64,000 bases of DNA, from NCBI GenBank assembly GCA_026873275.1, contig JANTUC010000007.1, forward strand, positions 1 through 64,000, written 5' to 3'. Source of the DNA: Pseudopithomyces maydicus. Its lineage: Eukaryota > Ascomycota > Dothideomycetes > Pleosporales > Didymosphaeriaceae. Under the pieces are notes generated by a model that saw nothing but the letters and a program-made list of their open reading frames with translations, made no database searches and was not told the origin of the DNA. Shown here piece by piece: positions 47,981 through 59,721 of this stretch (position 1 is the first letter of the stretch; every line of letters begins with the position of its first letter). The position numbers and the translations under genes are program-made.

Positions 47981-50900
47981 ATGGCCCCCACACCAAATAT
48001 CCACGAGAGCCACCAGGCTGAGCTCAACCTTCAACAATCAGCCGAGAACCCCCTCGTGCTGCTGGTATCACTGTTGATGATGATAACGACACGACTCTTG
48101 ATGTTCCTTACGAGTATCCACCCCAAACAAACATGATCAATCCTTCGGGCGCTGCTCTTGCTTTGAATGGTCATTTTTTCAATGCCGCTACCTCTCAAGG
48201 CAATCCATTCTTCGGCGCCTCTCCTCAATTCAGCTGTCATCCAACGGCGAAATCCTCCCATTTGGCACCCAATACCGCACCTCCATGGGACGTTATCAAT
48301 TCAGAGGGAGTTGTTGATGCTATGTCACAGCCGTCTCTTCAGCAATTGAACACCATGGGAGCCTTCGGTCCGTATGTAGACGCGACCCACCATCAGCATC
48401 ATGACGGCCCGAATCAATACCATTTCGTTACACCGGCGAACAATCTGCAGTCCAAAAATGCTCCCTTCCATGTAGAAGACTTCTACGGTACTTCATCTGG
48501 ATTTCAGTTACCCCTCGACATGAGCGGCGCGACTGTCTCTCAGGATGTGGGAAACTTGAATAGCAACGGCATTGGTGAAAATTGGAATCTCCCGACAAAC
48601 TCGCAGCCAGATTTTAGCTTTACGGGAGCCGGTCACGAGCTTTTGAATTCGCAGACCAATTATTTTGGTGTTTTGTCAATGTCCTATCAGCCCTACGCTC
48701 ATCCTGTCTTGGCTCCTGCGTCTGGTGCTTTTCATCAGTATCCAGCGCCCCCGCTCCTACAGGGGTATGCGCCAACCGAAAACCGTCAACTCGAATACAA
48801 TGATCCATCGAGTATACAGACTGGGTCTACAGGAGTGATTGGGCCATTGTCAACTGCAGCTCAGGACATAGCTTTGCACGATCCCTACGAGTCTATCATT
48901 GCCGAAGGCGATGGGCATTCTGAAAATATGGGACACATACAACCATTCCGACAGTCTGAGTCCATCAATTCATTAGTACCCTTGGATTCTTTGAACACAG
49001 CTCTGACTGGACACGATGGGGTGTATGATTTATCTGGAAACATCCTTCCTGATATGCAACAACCGACCGATTTTGTGGGCCAAAACGGAGATGCAGGGCT
49101 AAACAGCCATAGCCATTCTTTATATCCAGCGAGAGTTGGTCAAGAGTCCAATGATCTGTCGTCTTCTTTCGCACCTGGATACGAAATGGTGTCGTGGGCT
49201 ACTGGACCTCCGTCGACGGACGTGACCTTGCGACAACGGGAACCAACGACTCAACTTTCTGCCCCATATCTCAAATTCGAACCTCAATCTAGCGCAGAAA
49301 TACCCATAAATACAGCTCTTGTTGCATATGGCCCGGGGCGGCCGCCTCAAAATCCCAGTCGTCAGGTCTCAAAGCGATCCCGCAAGATGCCAACGTCCGC
49401 TTCTGAGTCGAGATCTCTAGCTACACAAAAAAAGCGTGAGGAGCGCAAAGACCGTCAATTGAGCCGTTTCGCGTCCCGCACTCGGATTCCCGAAGATAGA
49501 ATTGGTGCCTTTGGAGAATGCACTCGTTATACTGTTCAGAAGCGCGGTAAAGGGACGCAGAAAGCGGCAAGGAAGCGAGGTACCTGCACACGGTGCCATC
49601 TCTCTAAACTACGGGTACGTTTTCAACTATCATTCATTACTCTTCAGAGTAGCTAGATAACAGTACGATCAGTGCGACGATGCAGAAGGCGAGTGCTGCA
49701 ACAATTGTAAGAAATACTGGGCGACGCTAGCGGCCGGGTGTACAAATTGGAGATGGACCCGAGATTGTTGGAAAGCTTTAGTCAAAGAATTTCTTAACTA
49801 TTGCCGGTCTGAACAAAGTAAGTCAATGCTTTGATGAGCTAGCTATCAAGTGCTAAAAAATTTCAAGTCTCGTCGCATTGTTCGGATATTGACAAGAACA
49901 TTCTTGAAATTCAAACTCTCGGGTGGTCAACATTAGCGGGGCTTTATGATTTCCTATCGGAACCAAATTCGTCTCGCTCATATTTTCGCTACATGCAAAA
50001 ATCACCAAAATCGTTCTCTCTTTGGGTTTACGCATGTCCCATCATGGAGTTGTCCACTGCATGTTCAGTTATGAATCCCAAGATGGATTCAGTCTTTAGC
50101 AGGATCCCACTCATGTTCTTGTGCATACTTAGGGGCATTCTCACTGTTTTGGAAAAAGATCGGAACATGCCTAGCGAGCTGTATGCTATGATGTCAACAT
50201 ATGCCCTCAGGGGGTGGAAGAGTCTCCGGTTATGCGTTCCGGCCAATTTGGACCATGGTTATTGCAAGCCATAACTATCTTATTGAAGATTTCACTCTGT
50301 CGTCTCACACAAGATGGAGGTGTTGGGTCAACCACACATACTGCAGTCTTTTGTGTGCTGAATGAATGGGAATCAGGACGTGCGCTAGTTCCAAAGGAAT
50401 TCCATAGCCACACCTGGGGGACCCTCGGTGTTGCTTTCCTGCAGAAGATGGCTACCTCTTCGACACGCGTGATTTGTGTCGATCCTCGAAATCATGAGAG
50501 GGAGTGTTGGTGCGGTTTATTGCTCTCGAGTATACCGCTTGACGTCATGCGATTCTTCGGTATTGAAGATGAGAAAGATGAAAACGAGCTCCAGTGGCAT
50601 ACCTTTGTCGCAAAGCATTGTACATGGATGCATGGTCTTGGCAAGACCGATCCTCATGGAATGATTGTCAACGGAAGATGGAAGCGATCCATGAGACGAA
50701 TCTTCACCATTCAACTACAAAAAGTCCTCAAGTCTGTTTTAGAGATCATCGAAATTTGGCAAGATGAAAGTGTTTTGAAATTGACACACGAAGAACTGAT
50801 GATTGACTGCGAGTATTGGCAGCATCGAATGTTTAGCGCATCGTTACATACCACCGCAGAATATTTCTTGGCTACTATCTCCGGAAGTCCCAGGGAAGAT

Positions 50901-51086
50901 ACCATACGCGCAAATCCGTCACAAGAAGACGTGTTCAAGACTGTCAAGCCTATATTATTTAAGATACTGCTGACCAGAAAATTTAAGGCTCTCGAAACGA
51001 AAAATGGCGCAAGGGATATTCATGATATCCTCGGCTGGATGAAAGCGCAGATTGCCAAACTTTCTTCTCGGTCAGCAACAACTTGA
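47981..51086 (+). CDS. Zn2Cys6 transcription factor (two frame breaks at G/C runs)
   Basis: Exons 47981-49614, 49673-49817 and 49868-51086, introns of 58 and 50 bp; about 999 aa if single bases are restored in the C5 run at 48049-48053 and the G5 run at 50210-50214. Without the first repair the protein would start at 48133. The long N-terminal half is Ser/Gln/Asn/Pro-rich and probably an activation region. The zinc cluster is near residues 536-560 with C-x2-C-x6-C spacing followed by ECCNNC. The third Cys depends on using the acceptor at 49672; an earlier AG at 49663 would insert three residues. A basic RRNLATQKKR-like stretch precedes the cluster. The C-terminal 400 residues are helical without a recognised fungal-specific TF domain. 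Target genes unknown. Confidence 0.75.
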
Positions 51087-51381
51087 TACAATTTTTCCGA
51101 TTCACGGAAGCTTCCATGTTGGCAAGAATGCACTCTGACCTGATATCATGAACCTCATACATCAAATGTAACAAGTGTCCACACTGTACCTTTGTGCTCG
51201 TATGTCTCATTTTTTGAACTCGTGATAGTTGAAATTATTCTTTAAGTCGTTGGATTTTATTTCTTCATGTTTGAGTTAGACGATTTCAAAGACGCCATAC
51301 CTGAGAAAAGGGCTCATGTGACACTTTGCATATATTTTCAGCTTCGATATCAGATTTCTACTCTCGCAATATCTCGCAAGC
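51087..51381. other. Spacer between convergent genes
   Basis: 295 bases between the 3' ends of two genes. AT-rich, no features. Confidence 0.5.
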
Positions 51382-53678
51382 TTACTCAAAAGCCTTGCGT
51401 CCATGCACAATCCGCCATGCCGCATCCTTCTCTACGGTCTCCTCTTGAACTACCACCTTCTTCATTTTCCTCCTGGCCATATTCGTGCTCTTCTTCTTCA
51501 CTATACCCTCTTTTCTTCTCTTGTCAGAGATATCCCTTTGAACCAGGCCTCCTTGTATGCAACTATCTCCATCCCAAGCCACGTTTACTGCCTTCCTCCA
51601 CACACTCGCGACATCCTTGATCATCTCCTTAGTATAAAACAACCGACAATCGGCATCCTCTCTGACAAATTGTGCTGCTTTTCCATCCTTGACATGACCC
51701 TCTTGAATCACATCGCGGATGTTTACACCTGCAGTCGCGGTATAGCCGATATATTCGCGGTGGTCGAGCCAAGTATCCTTGAGATAAACATAGTCTGGGT
51801 CATTCATATCCTGGGTCTGCCACATGTAAAACACATCTTGATAAACTTTGGTGTAAAGATCTGCCCAGGTGGAGAGCTCACCGCCTTTGATTCCTCCGAC
51901 AGCTTGCATAGGCTTGGTGTTGGGAAGGCCACCCACTGCGATAGATTTGACATGGCCCTGGTTCTTCATGAAGTCGCTGAACAGAAAACAAGTGGAGGCA
52001 CAGAACCCATCAGTGAGCATGATGATGTTTTCTGCGGCAAATGGCTGAGTAAAGTTTGTTCGGTTACCGTAACCAGTTATCTCTGTACCGAAGGCGACAG
52101 GGCCTTTAGTGGTCAGATAAGGATCGTTGAGATCCCAGCTAACGAGAGAAGTATAATTAGTTGCCTGGAACATGTGGCCTCCAAACTTCTGTGCTGAGCT
52201 GTTGAACTTCTTTCCATTCTGATCGAGATCATGTCGGTAGTCCCAGCTCTTTTCAAAAGCCCTAACCTGTTCAAAGTTTCCTTTGTCTGGGTCAAATGGG
52301 TTAGGAACGATTTTCTTGTTGACTCTGATCGCCGCATCTTGAATTTTGTTGTTGCGGAAACGTGTCAATCCGACCTGTTCGGTCTGGGGGAACAACTGTC
52401 GAAACAGGTCGTAACCGGATAAAATGTAACCACCATTGTTTGCACTCAGGTCAACAACGAGGCGCTTCTTCCCATCGCGAACCGCATCAGTTAGGAAAGT
52501 CTCGGCAACTGCTTGGTATTCAACCACACTCTTTGGTGAGAATGACAGCACACTCAGCACTGCGACGTCTTCTACGCCATCCCCTTCCAAATAATACCCA
52601 GCTAATGTACCGTCTTGCGTTGCGACCACAGCAGTTGGGTATCCCGGGTCTTCGTTGGGGATTTTCACCTGGGGCTGAGCTCTATACCCCGTCCCTGAGT
52701 ATCGATTCATGAAGTAGTAGTTATTTGAAGCTCCGGTGTAATCAGGGTAGCGTAACAACGCAACGTTGTCTACAGTAATTTCTGTTCCATTCTCGAAGGT
52801 GTAGGTCGTGTTTTCTCCTGGATAGATGTTGTTTACACGACCACCCTGAGCAAAGTAGCCGCCGTTTGAGATGTGTGCAGCGACCTGCGCTTTGTTGTAG
52901 AACATTGCGTTATAGCCTGCGTCGGGGTCTTGGGATGCGGTGCGATAGACCAGATCTTGTATGAACTTCTGTGCATCTACACCATCGATCTTGGCAAGAC
53001 GGGAAGCATTTGGAACATCATTGAGGATATCGTCTCGAAAATAAATCTCAGGTAAGGCCGATCCATCTTTACTGACCGATACGAGGGAGACTGTTCGGCT
53101 CCAGTACCAAGGGTTGACCATGAGATCGGGGTAGAAGATGAGATGACCACTGTGGGCAGGCGCGAAGACTTTTTCGAATAATTCGACTTCGAAGTCATAT
53201 TCATTTGCGTACTTTTTATTCTTGACCTTGTCTTTCACCTTCGCTAATTCGGCTTTGAGGTCGTGTGGGGGTACGGCCAATCCGCTGGCGGGTTTTTCAA
53301 TGAGTCGAGGGCTTCACAAAGATAAGTATACTGTGAAAACGAAAGGTCTGGTGAGATATTTACTTGTTTCGAAGTCCAGGTAGAGATCCATGTTCTCGAG
53401 CATAAGATTGACATCGTAGGCACGATTCCATCCTACTGTGATGTTCTTGATGCAGTCGATGGTAGCCTTGATAGGGATCGCGACAGGTACAGCTACCTAG
53501 TGTCAACAGGCGAAAGAATTGTTTCAGAACAACATGACTTACCAGATGGATTTGCCGCTTTCGCTTGCTTCTCCAATATTTCGATCTGGCCGCAGACCTT
53601 ATCATTGAGCTGGGCTCTCGCTAAGGGAGCTCCAAGCAAGGTAGATAGGCCAATGAGGGCTGGTATGTGGCGATGCAT
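51382..53678 (-). CDS. Secreted S41-family-like serine peptidase (frame break at a G run)
   Basis: Exons 53678-53543, 53492-53364 and 53311-51382, introns of 50 and 52 bp. Restoring one base in the G5 run at 53267-53271 gives about 731 aa. Exon 1 encodes a signal peptide (MHRHIPALIGLSTLLGAPLA) and a QLNDKVCGQI start. Exon 3 continues in the sense NPPADWPYP-HDLKAEL across the break. The tail-specific-protease core has RLVVDLSANNGGYIL as a substrate or oxyanion segment and TDGFCASTCFLFSDF as the probable nucleophile serine region. Fungal relatives are secreted CPAF-type peptidases of unclear substrate. The C-terminal 60 residues are Lys/Arg-rich. The opposite-strand ORF at 51403-52197 is a shadow. 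Confidence 0.78.
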
Positions 53679-55456
53679 GATGAAAAGCAATACTATAGAA
53701 ACTTGCACGCCGAGCGAGACACGGTACCGTTGTTCCTTCACATACTTATAGCTTGTATTCACCTTGTTCATATTTCACCAGGCATATTACTACTGCAGGG
53801 CGTACGTCTTTTTCCCTAGGCGGGCAGTTCCCGAATAGACCGAAGGAATATCGGAACGAAATTGTGCACATTAACTATTATGGCAGGTCTTGTCTGCAGA
53901 GGCTAAGTTGGTGGGTCAATGTCAACGTCTCGTATCGCGCGATGGGTGAGACCCAGAAATTACCGGCGGGGTCAGAGAAGCCAGACGAAGGTTAATTTGC
54001 CAAGGTCCAGTGACTATCCAAATCAATACTAGACGTTTGTTGCAAGACATCGGGATATACAGTATGATTGGCTGCTCAAGATGTGATTTAGCCTACATAG
54101 GCAGGGGGTTATTTTGTGGCGTACAACCTTGTAGCGATCATGCGGTTGGAGCTGGCGTGAACGATTTCTAACCCTTGGGGGGTACCTGCCTACTCTTATG
54201 AGACATTAACTGGCACTTGTCTAGCTATAAACCGACAACTTGATCGAAGCTTGCTGAGGGTTTGCTGCGAGAGTTCCGCGGAGACTCCGTGCACCCTGTC
54301 AATGAACTCATACTACGAAATGTCTGGGTTTGGGCCTGTCGAAAAGTTCTTATAGCGATACTTATCTCTTCACTTGACTTTTATTTAGGAGAGACCAACT
54401 ATGGCGAAGGAACATCTGGGACACCAATGGTATATAAAAAAGCAAATATTGACATCGGCGCAGCAGAAGTTTCGGGGGAACAGTGGGGCTGGAGCAAAGC
54501 GGCGTAGCAACATCGCAAGGTAAATGTCCTGCGATTCAGGTGAGACATTGCCCGGGTTGGCCGATATTCAAGTGGTTGGTAAGCATTTGATGGGGGATAG
54601 CAGCGGACAAAGAGCTGCTGGAAGCTCGTGCGGAATGGTCCACCTATCACAGGTCGATAGCGTGAGACGGTGCAACATAAACCAAAGGATGAAAATCCCC
54701 GCCGTCCGAACTACCATGCCTAAAGCTCGGCCGTATCATGCACCCCCATCGCTTCTTGATCTTTAAACGGTGTTTTTGCCTTCCTATTTTGCTATTCAAA
54801 AGTCCAATCCGGATTTTAGTATACCCCGCCTATAGCTCTGGAGCGTTACATGTTCTCTCAGACGTTACTACCTCCTACTAAATTAATGTTACGTCGGGCG
54901 CTCAGTCTAGAGTTACTCCGGGTTCATGGCCTGGGTCATGCAAGAGGACTTCATTGTCTGAGGGCTCTTTGTCGGGGTCAAATAGGCTGATCCAATTTCC
55001 CGAGATGTTATCAGGGTTGTGGGGCTGGAAGCCTAAACTGTGACTATTGTGGACTGGTACTACCAATACGGGCACATTCTTAATCCATAGTGATCAGGTA
55101 CACAGCTCTCTCATGAGGCGCAATCAAGTTTGTGCGGATCATGGTCATTTTGGTATCGTTTCTCACCCACTTACTATTCATTGTACCAATCGTTTTCGTG
55201 TTCTGAGTGCGGGAGATGAATATCTATCAGATGTTATCATTTGTCCCCTCGTATCCGTTCCATACAATTTTAATATGTTACTTGGTGCTTTAATAACAAA
55301 ACTTACCCTCTATACTTATTATTGATCGGTAATAAAATTATGTTTCAATAATATAAGAGCTTTAGCCACTTTGTATATTTCTATACCTAAGTAGCTATAC
55401 ATAGCTGTTGTATACCATAACAAGGTTGGTCACTAGTTCCCATAAATCTCTGCACT
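53679..55456. other. Intergenic, no gene seen
   Basis: 1.8 kb with only short unsupported frames. AT-rich patch near 55260-55400. Contains the promoter of the peptidase at its left edge. Confidence 0.45.
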
Positions 55457-56390
55457 CTATACCGTGTGCCTGTCATCCATTTCACGCCTTCTTCGGCTAC
55501 TACCACTACCTCCACCCTTTCTTCGACTGCTTCCAGCGTGTGACCGAGTAGTTCCAGCATGTCCCCCACCACTTGAACCGTATACTTGATTGATTCCTCC
55601 GCCCTCGACCATACCAATGTCTATCTCTTGATATCTCTTCATGCAAGGCATGTTATTGAACAAAAACCCCATGATAATCATAAAGATTAACTGCACAACA
55701 ACGATAACCCCCTGTAAAGACATAATGTACATATTTTTCGTGATTTTGAATCCTGGGTTATCAGCAACATTGACGGCGCTCTCCATACCATTGACGGATT
55801 GCCAGAGTTGTACGAAAGCCCCGATAGAAAATACAACGCTCCACATGCCTAGTCCGAAGGTGAGTCTGTTTTGTGTTGTTTTGGGCCAATTGAGCGGTAG
55901 GTCTGCCCAGAAGCTGAAAGCAATAGAGGAAATCATGAACAACGCAGGTGCAGCAAGACCAAGGATAGGCATAAGAGCTGTACCCTGTATATTCGCTCCG
56001 TACTTGGCAATGCCAGCATCGGATTTATGGGAAAAGCCACTGCCGCATCCTTCGGGCGCTGAGTGCAGATCACCTGATCCCCAGCATTGGCCAAAGTAGC
56101 TGACACGAAGCCACGCCCCGTTATTTGCCACTTTAAAGAAATAAATCTGTGGTTGAAGCGCTGTGTTGTTGATGCAGCCAGTAAATAAAAGGACTGGTGT
56201 TTTTAGCATCATTGTGGGCATTGGAATTGCGGGATTACTTACTGTTTAGTATGAGGATGGTCAATGTGGCAATCCACATCGGCACGCGGCGTCCGCACAA
56301 AAACCTGCGCCGAAAATCTTATCGAATCAGCAGAATGAATTAATAGTATTTTCTGATAGACTTACTGCCACTGATGAATGGAGTCGGCAT
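55457..56390 (-). CDS. Four-transmembrane protein, Fig1/claudin-like
   Basis: Three exons, 56390-56366, 56317-56243 and 56193-55457, with 48- and 49-bp introns; product 278 aa. The two short 5' exons supply the first helix (VPMWIATLTILILNILLF). An outer loop follows with YFGQCWGSG and a second Cys (PEGCGSG), a pattern seen in claudin-like fungal proteins such as Fig1. Three more helices lie near residues 130, 165 and 205, then a cytoplasmic Gly/Ser/Arg-rich tail. Fig1 proteins regulate Ca2+ entry and membrane fusion in mating. The match is by topology and loop motif only; SUR7-type proteins are an alternative. Confidence 0.6.
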
Positions 56391-57128
56391 GATCTTGATC
56401 TAGATCCTGACGGCGATAATTGAGAGACTGAATAAATTCGGGGTTCTTTGCAAATCTGGAAGGAGAAGCCAAAAATAGATGGAAAGGTTAGTATAAATCC
56501 AATAAAGGGCTATTGTGACTTGTTGTCAAAATCTCCGAGAAATGAATCGTATGAGTCGGTTTGGATTATGGCTAGCAGAAGCTGAGAGGTGGAATGCTGG
56601 CAAGGAGACAGCGCCCTACATAGGTTCATATAGTTGCACCATATAGATGAATTTCAAGGATTCGTGAATACCGCAATTCAACTATTTTTTGGTTTAATAG
56701 TAATGACACATATATTCCTGCAACAGGAATGCATCAGGATATACACTTCACTTAGATGACATAATGAAGTGCGCACAAAGGCGAGAATCACGCATTGCCT
56801 AACAAATATTCCATGTCGAAATATCCAAAGGTGTGGTGTTAATTCCAATCACGGAATATTCACCGTTCGATTGCGTGATGAGTGTTACATTCTATCGTGC
56901 GTGAAGAGTTACCCACATTAAGGAATTATGTGCCAGGGATTACCCCAAAATCTGCAAACCGACCAGAAAAACCGTTGAAGAAATCGATAACACACATTTA
57001 CAAAGCCAATCTCGAAGAATTTTGGTATCGCATATACCCAAGGCCATCATCTACTACTGTAAAATATCAACACATGCCGCTGTGACCCTCCTAGGTATCC
57101 TTCTCATACAAAATTCACAGTTTCTCTT
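56391..57128. other. Intergenic, no gene seen
   Basis: AT-rich spacer. The frame at 56882-57085 lacks support. Confidence 0.5.
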
Positions 57129-57637
57129 TCACCTCTCGATCTCTCCAACCCCCTCCTTAACCCACTCAAAATAAACCGTCAAATGCGTATCAACCTGAAA
57201 CCTCTTCGTCCTCAACCACTCCTCCCCTCCCCATCCCTCTCCTCAATCTGCCTCTCCATGCACCCCTCCACATAACTCATCAACGTCGTGATACTCGGAT
57301 TTGGAATCGGCACCTGAATGCGGGCCGTAGTCGGTGTGACGGGGTCGCGAAACCCGCCTCGAGTCGACTGCCCGCCGTGGCTGGACCGCTTCCCATAGAG
57401 CGTGGCTTGAAATGTTTCTTGTGATCGTGTCTTGGGGTTGAGAATCTGGTGGGACTTCTGGTGGATGGGTTTCCAGGTGCCGTTGAGCTGGATGCCGTTG
57501 GGGTATTTGGAGGGGAGGGAGAGGATGAGGGAGGAGCAGGTTTGTTTGAAGGCGGGGAGGGAGTAGGCGAGGGTTTGGTGATGATTGTTGGTTGTGTGGT
57601 GGTTTGTATTGGTTGTGTCGTTGTCTGGGTCGCTCAT
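57129..57637 (-). CDS. Unknown small protein (frame break at a C run)
   Basis: Starts at 57637 (MSDPDNDTT) with an Asn/His/Thr-rich N-terminus, then a compact domain (LAYSLPAFKQTCSSLILSL onward). The frame stops at 57212 in Arg/Gly-rich sequence. One additional base in the C4 runs at 57224-57232 connects it to a continuing frame with EEWLRTKRFQVDTHLTVYF that ends at 57129, giving 169 aa. No signal peptide or membrane segment. Family not recognised. The overlapping minus-strand frame 57243-57728 is a Pro/His-rich shadow. Confidence 0.55.
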
Positions 57638-58510
57638 TGTTGGTGGGATATGGTGTTGGTGATAATCTATCGATATGTGTAGACGCTTTGTAATCGAGTA
57701 CTAAATAGCACAAACTGCTGTGACACAAGATGGAAGCCGAATCGAGATCCTAGAACCGCGCTCTGTCTAGTACCCAGAGAGTGGCACCTTTCGTAGTCGT
57801 CGTGTCGTGAGGTTCTCGAGCCCTCCTAGGAAAAGGTGTTCCTCGTTACATGATGAACGTCCCGCATGGTGATCCCATTGATGTGGATAATGTCTATAGA
57901 ATTTCCAGGATAAGAATAACTGCACTGCTAAAAATTTTCCGTCAAGCAAATACCTCAAGAGCCCCGAGCCTCTCAAAAAAGACTCCTCGTCCTTAACACC
58001 TCGTCCACACACGTCAACCCTAGAGCAAATCCGACATAGAAAGACAGGAAGAACATCTAAGCGAGTCCACTGGCCAACTAGCAAGTCTCGTGAGCTCATC
58101 ACACGTCAAATCAACGGCGACGCGTACGTGGTGCACCCACACCGCCTCCTCGGAGATTCCGCTCACAGCCAGTGCACTATATAAGTCTGCGGTCATTTGC
58201 CAGTCACATCTCTGTCGTGTCACCCCATCTACGTTATACCTCGCGAACCCTGCGCCTATCTCTGCCCCACCGACTAGTTTCTAGCACGCCTTCTAGAAGG
58301 CTTCCACGCGTCGGTAGCGCAAAGGTATCACGTATTGTCGTATCGACATAAGTTTTCGTCATCCTCAATCCGCTTCATCTCGTTCAACACGCAGCAGCTG
58401 TTGATCACCATGGATGACACGCCATACTGCTCCCTGTTATCTGCACACCTGAAAATAGCGAAATCATCCAGCAGAGGTCTGCTATGGGACGAACCAAGTA
58501 TCTCCTGTCC
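57638..58510. other. Intergenic, no gene seen
   Basis: No supported gene. A tRNA-like box A at about 58308-58330 was examined and rejected. Confidence 0.45.
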
Positions 58511-58918
58511 CTACAGGGCAACTCTATACATACACACGCTAGTCCAGACTAAGCCCCGGAATACGAAGCCCAAAACGGGAAGCAGAACCACGACCAAGCG
58601 GATGCGTCTCGTTTCAGCAGAGATGAATGTATGTATATATAAGCGTGATTGTTGGACTGTCATGATGACTTCTCCGGCGTCTCCGGACAGCACGGTACAT
58701 GCCCAAAGCGCCCAGCCCACACGCATACCCTTGCTTGCCAGAAGCGACCGACGGATACGCTCAGATAAATACATGAACTCTACGCATTGAAGCCCGTACG
58801 CGACCGACACCAACATTGCACCTGCCCATATCACACTTGCGTTCCATAATTTGGTCCTCGGATGTCTCCAGTGGGTTATCCTACCGTTGTCTCCTGTTGA
58901 AAAGGAAAGGCATGGCAT
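58511..58918 (-). CDS. Possible small membrane protein
   Basis: 135-codon frame with two to three hydrophobic stretches (WNASVIWAGAMLVSVAYGL; VGWALWACTVL; VVVLLPVLGFVF) and a charged connector (YLSERIRRSLLASKGMR). The amino-acid mix is protein-like, but no family, intron or start context confirms it; the opposite-strand frame at 58335-58790 is less convincing. Confidence 0.3.
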   Translation of the reverse strand: MPCLSFSTGDNGRITHWRHPRTKLWNASVIWAGAMLVSVAYGLQCVEFMYLSERIRRSLLASKGMRVGWALWACTVLSGDAGEVIMTVQQSRLYIHTFISAETRRIRLVVVLLPVLGFVFRGLVWTSVCMYRVAL

Positions 58919-59721
58919 GAGCTTGATGCATGCATGGATAGAGACGCACGCCTGTACAGAAACGCAAAAACCTGGCTATGTACGTACTCATTACTCACAT
59001 TCCCAACTTGGCGCAAGACCTAACTAACTATCGCAAATACGCCAAATGAATCACTTGCTATATCACCTTCCCGCCCACGCCTCCCAGCCCGGCTTCAGCA
59101 CAACCTCGCAACTACATACACCTGATAGCTCGCCACACATATTCGACCGTCCCGCCTCTCAGCCCAGCTCTAGCCCAAATTCCTCACAAACCGACCATTC
59201 CCACATCCCATGCCAAAGCTTTTCCAAATTTCCCTATCCTGCCTAGAATACATGTCTCCAGAGAGAGCCCATAGCACCTTTTTCCCTTCATCCTTTGCTA
59301 TCCCGTCCAGCTAGCCCAACGCGAATTTACTGAGGTGGACACAGCAGCCCGAAAAGAGGACCTAATTTTGAGAAGAATACGGGAGGTTGGCGTGGAAATA
59401 CTTTGCGGGGGCACTGGGGGCACTGGGGGGAAATGAATGTGAGGGAAGAGCAATGTACATAGCACGCATATTTTGCACGAAACAGAGCAAAGCATCAACT
59501 GAACATGAAGCAAAGCATGAAAATTCGACTCGGGGTATCATAGCGTAACTCGGAAGCCCAGCAGCACACATATCGGGGCGGGGCGGCGCACACACACACA
59601 CCCTCTGCCTTCTCCCCTCCAACCCTCCAACTCTCTACCCTCCAACCCTCCGCCCACCACCCCACGCAGACAAGAACAAATTGAAAAACCGAAAACCCAC
59701 ACAAACAAGCGTCCCCGCACC
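58919..59721. other. Intergenic, no gene seen
   Basis: Region after the 3' end of RCL1. C-rich simple sequence at 59570-59720, including a short CA tract near 59588-59600. No gene seen. Confidence 0.5.

Noticed and set aside
49615..49663. Shorter intron in the Zn2Cys6 gene ending at 49663
   Set aside because: It would insert three residues inside the zinc cluster. The acceptor at 49672 gives the standard spacing; kept only as a possible alternative.
51403..52197. 264-codon plus-strand frame
   Set aside because: Antisense of the S41-like peptidase. No start context or domain.
58308..58370. tRNA-like box A (GTAGCGCAAAGGTATCACG)
   Set aside because: No box B (GGTTCAA-type) follows and no acceptor stem can be paired.
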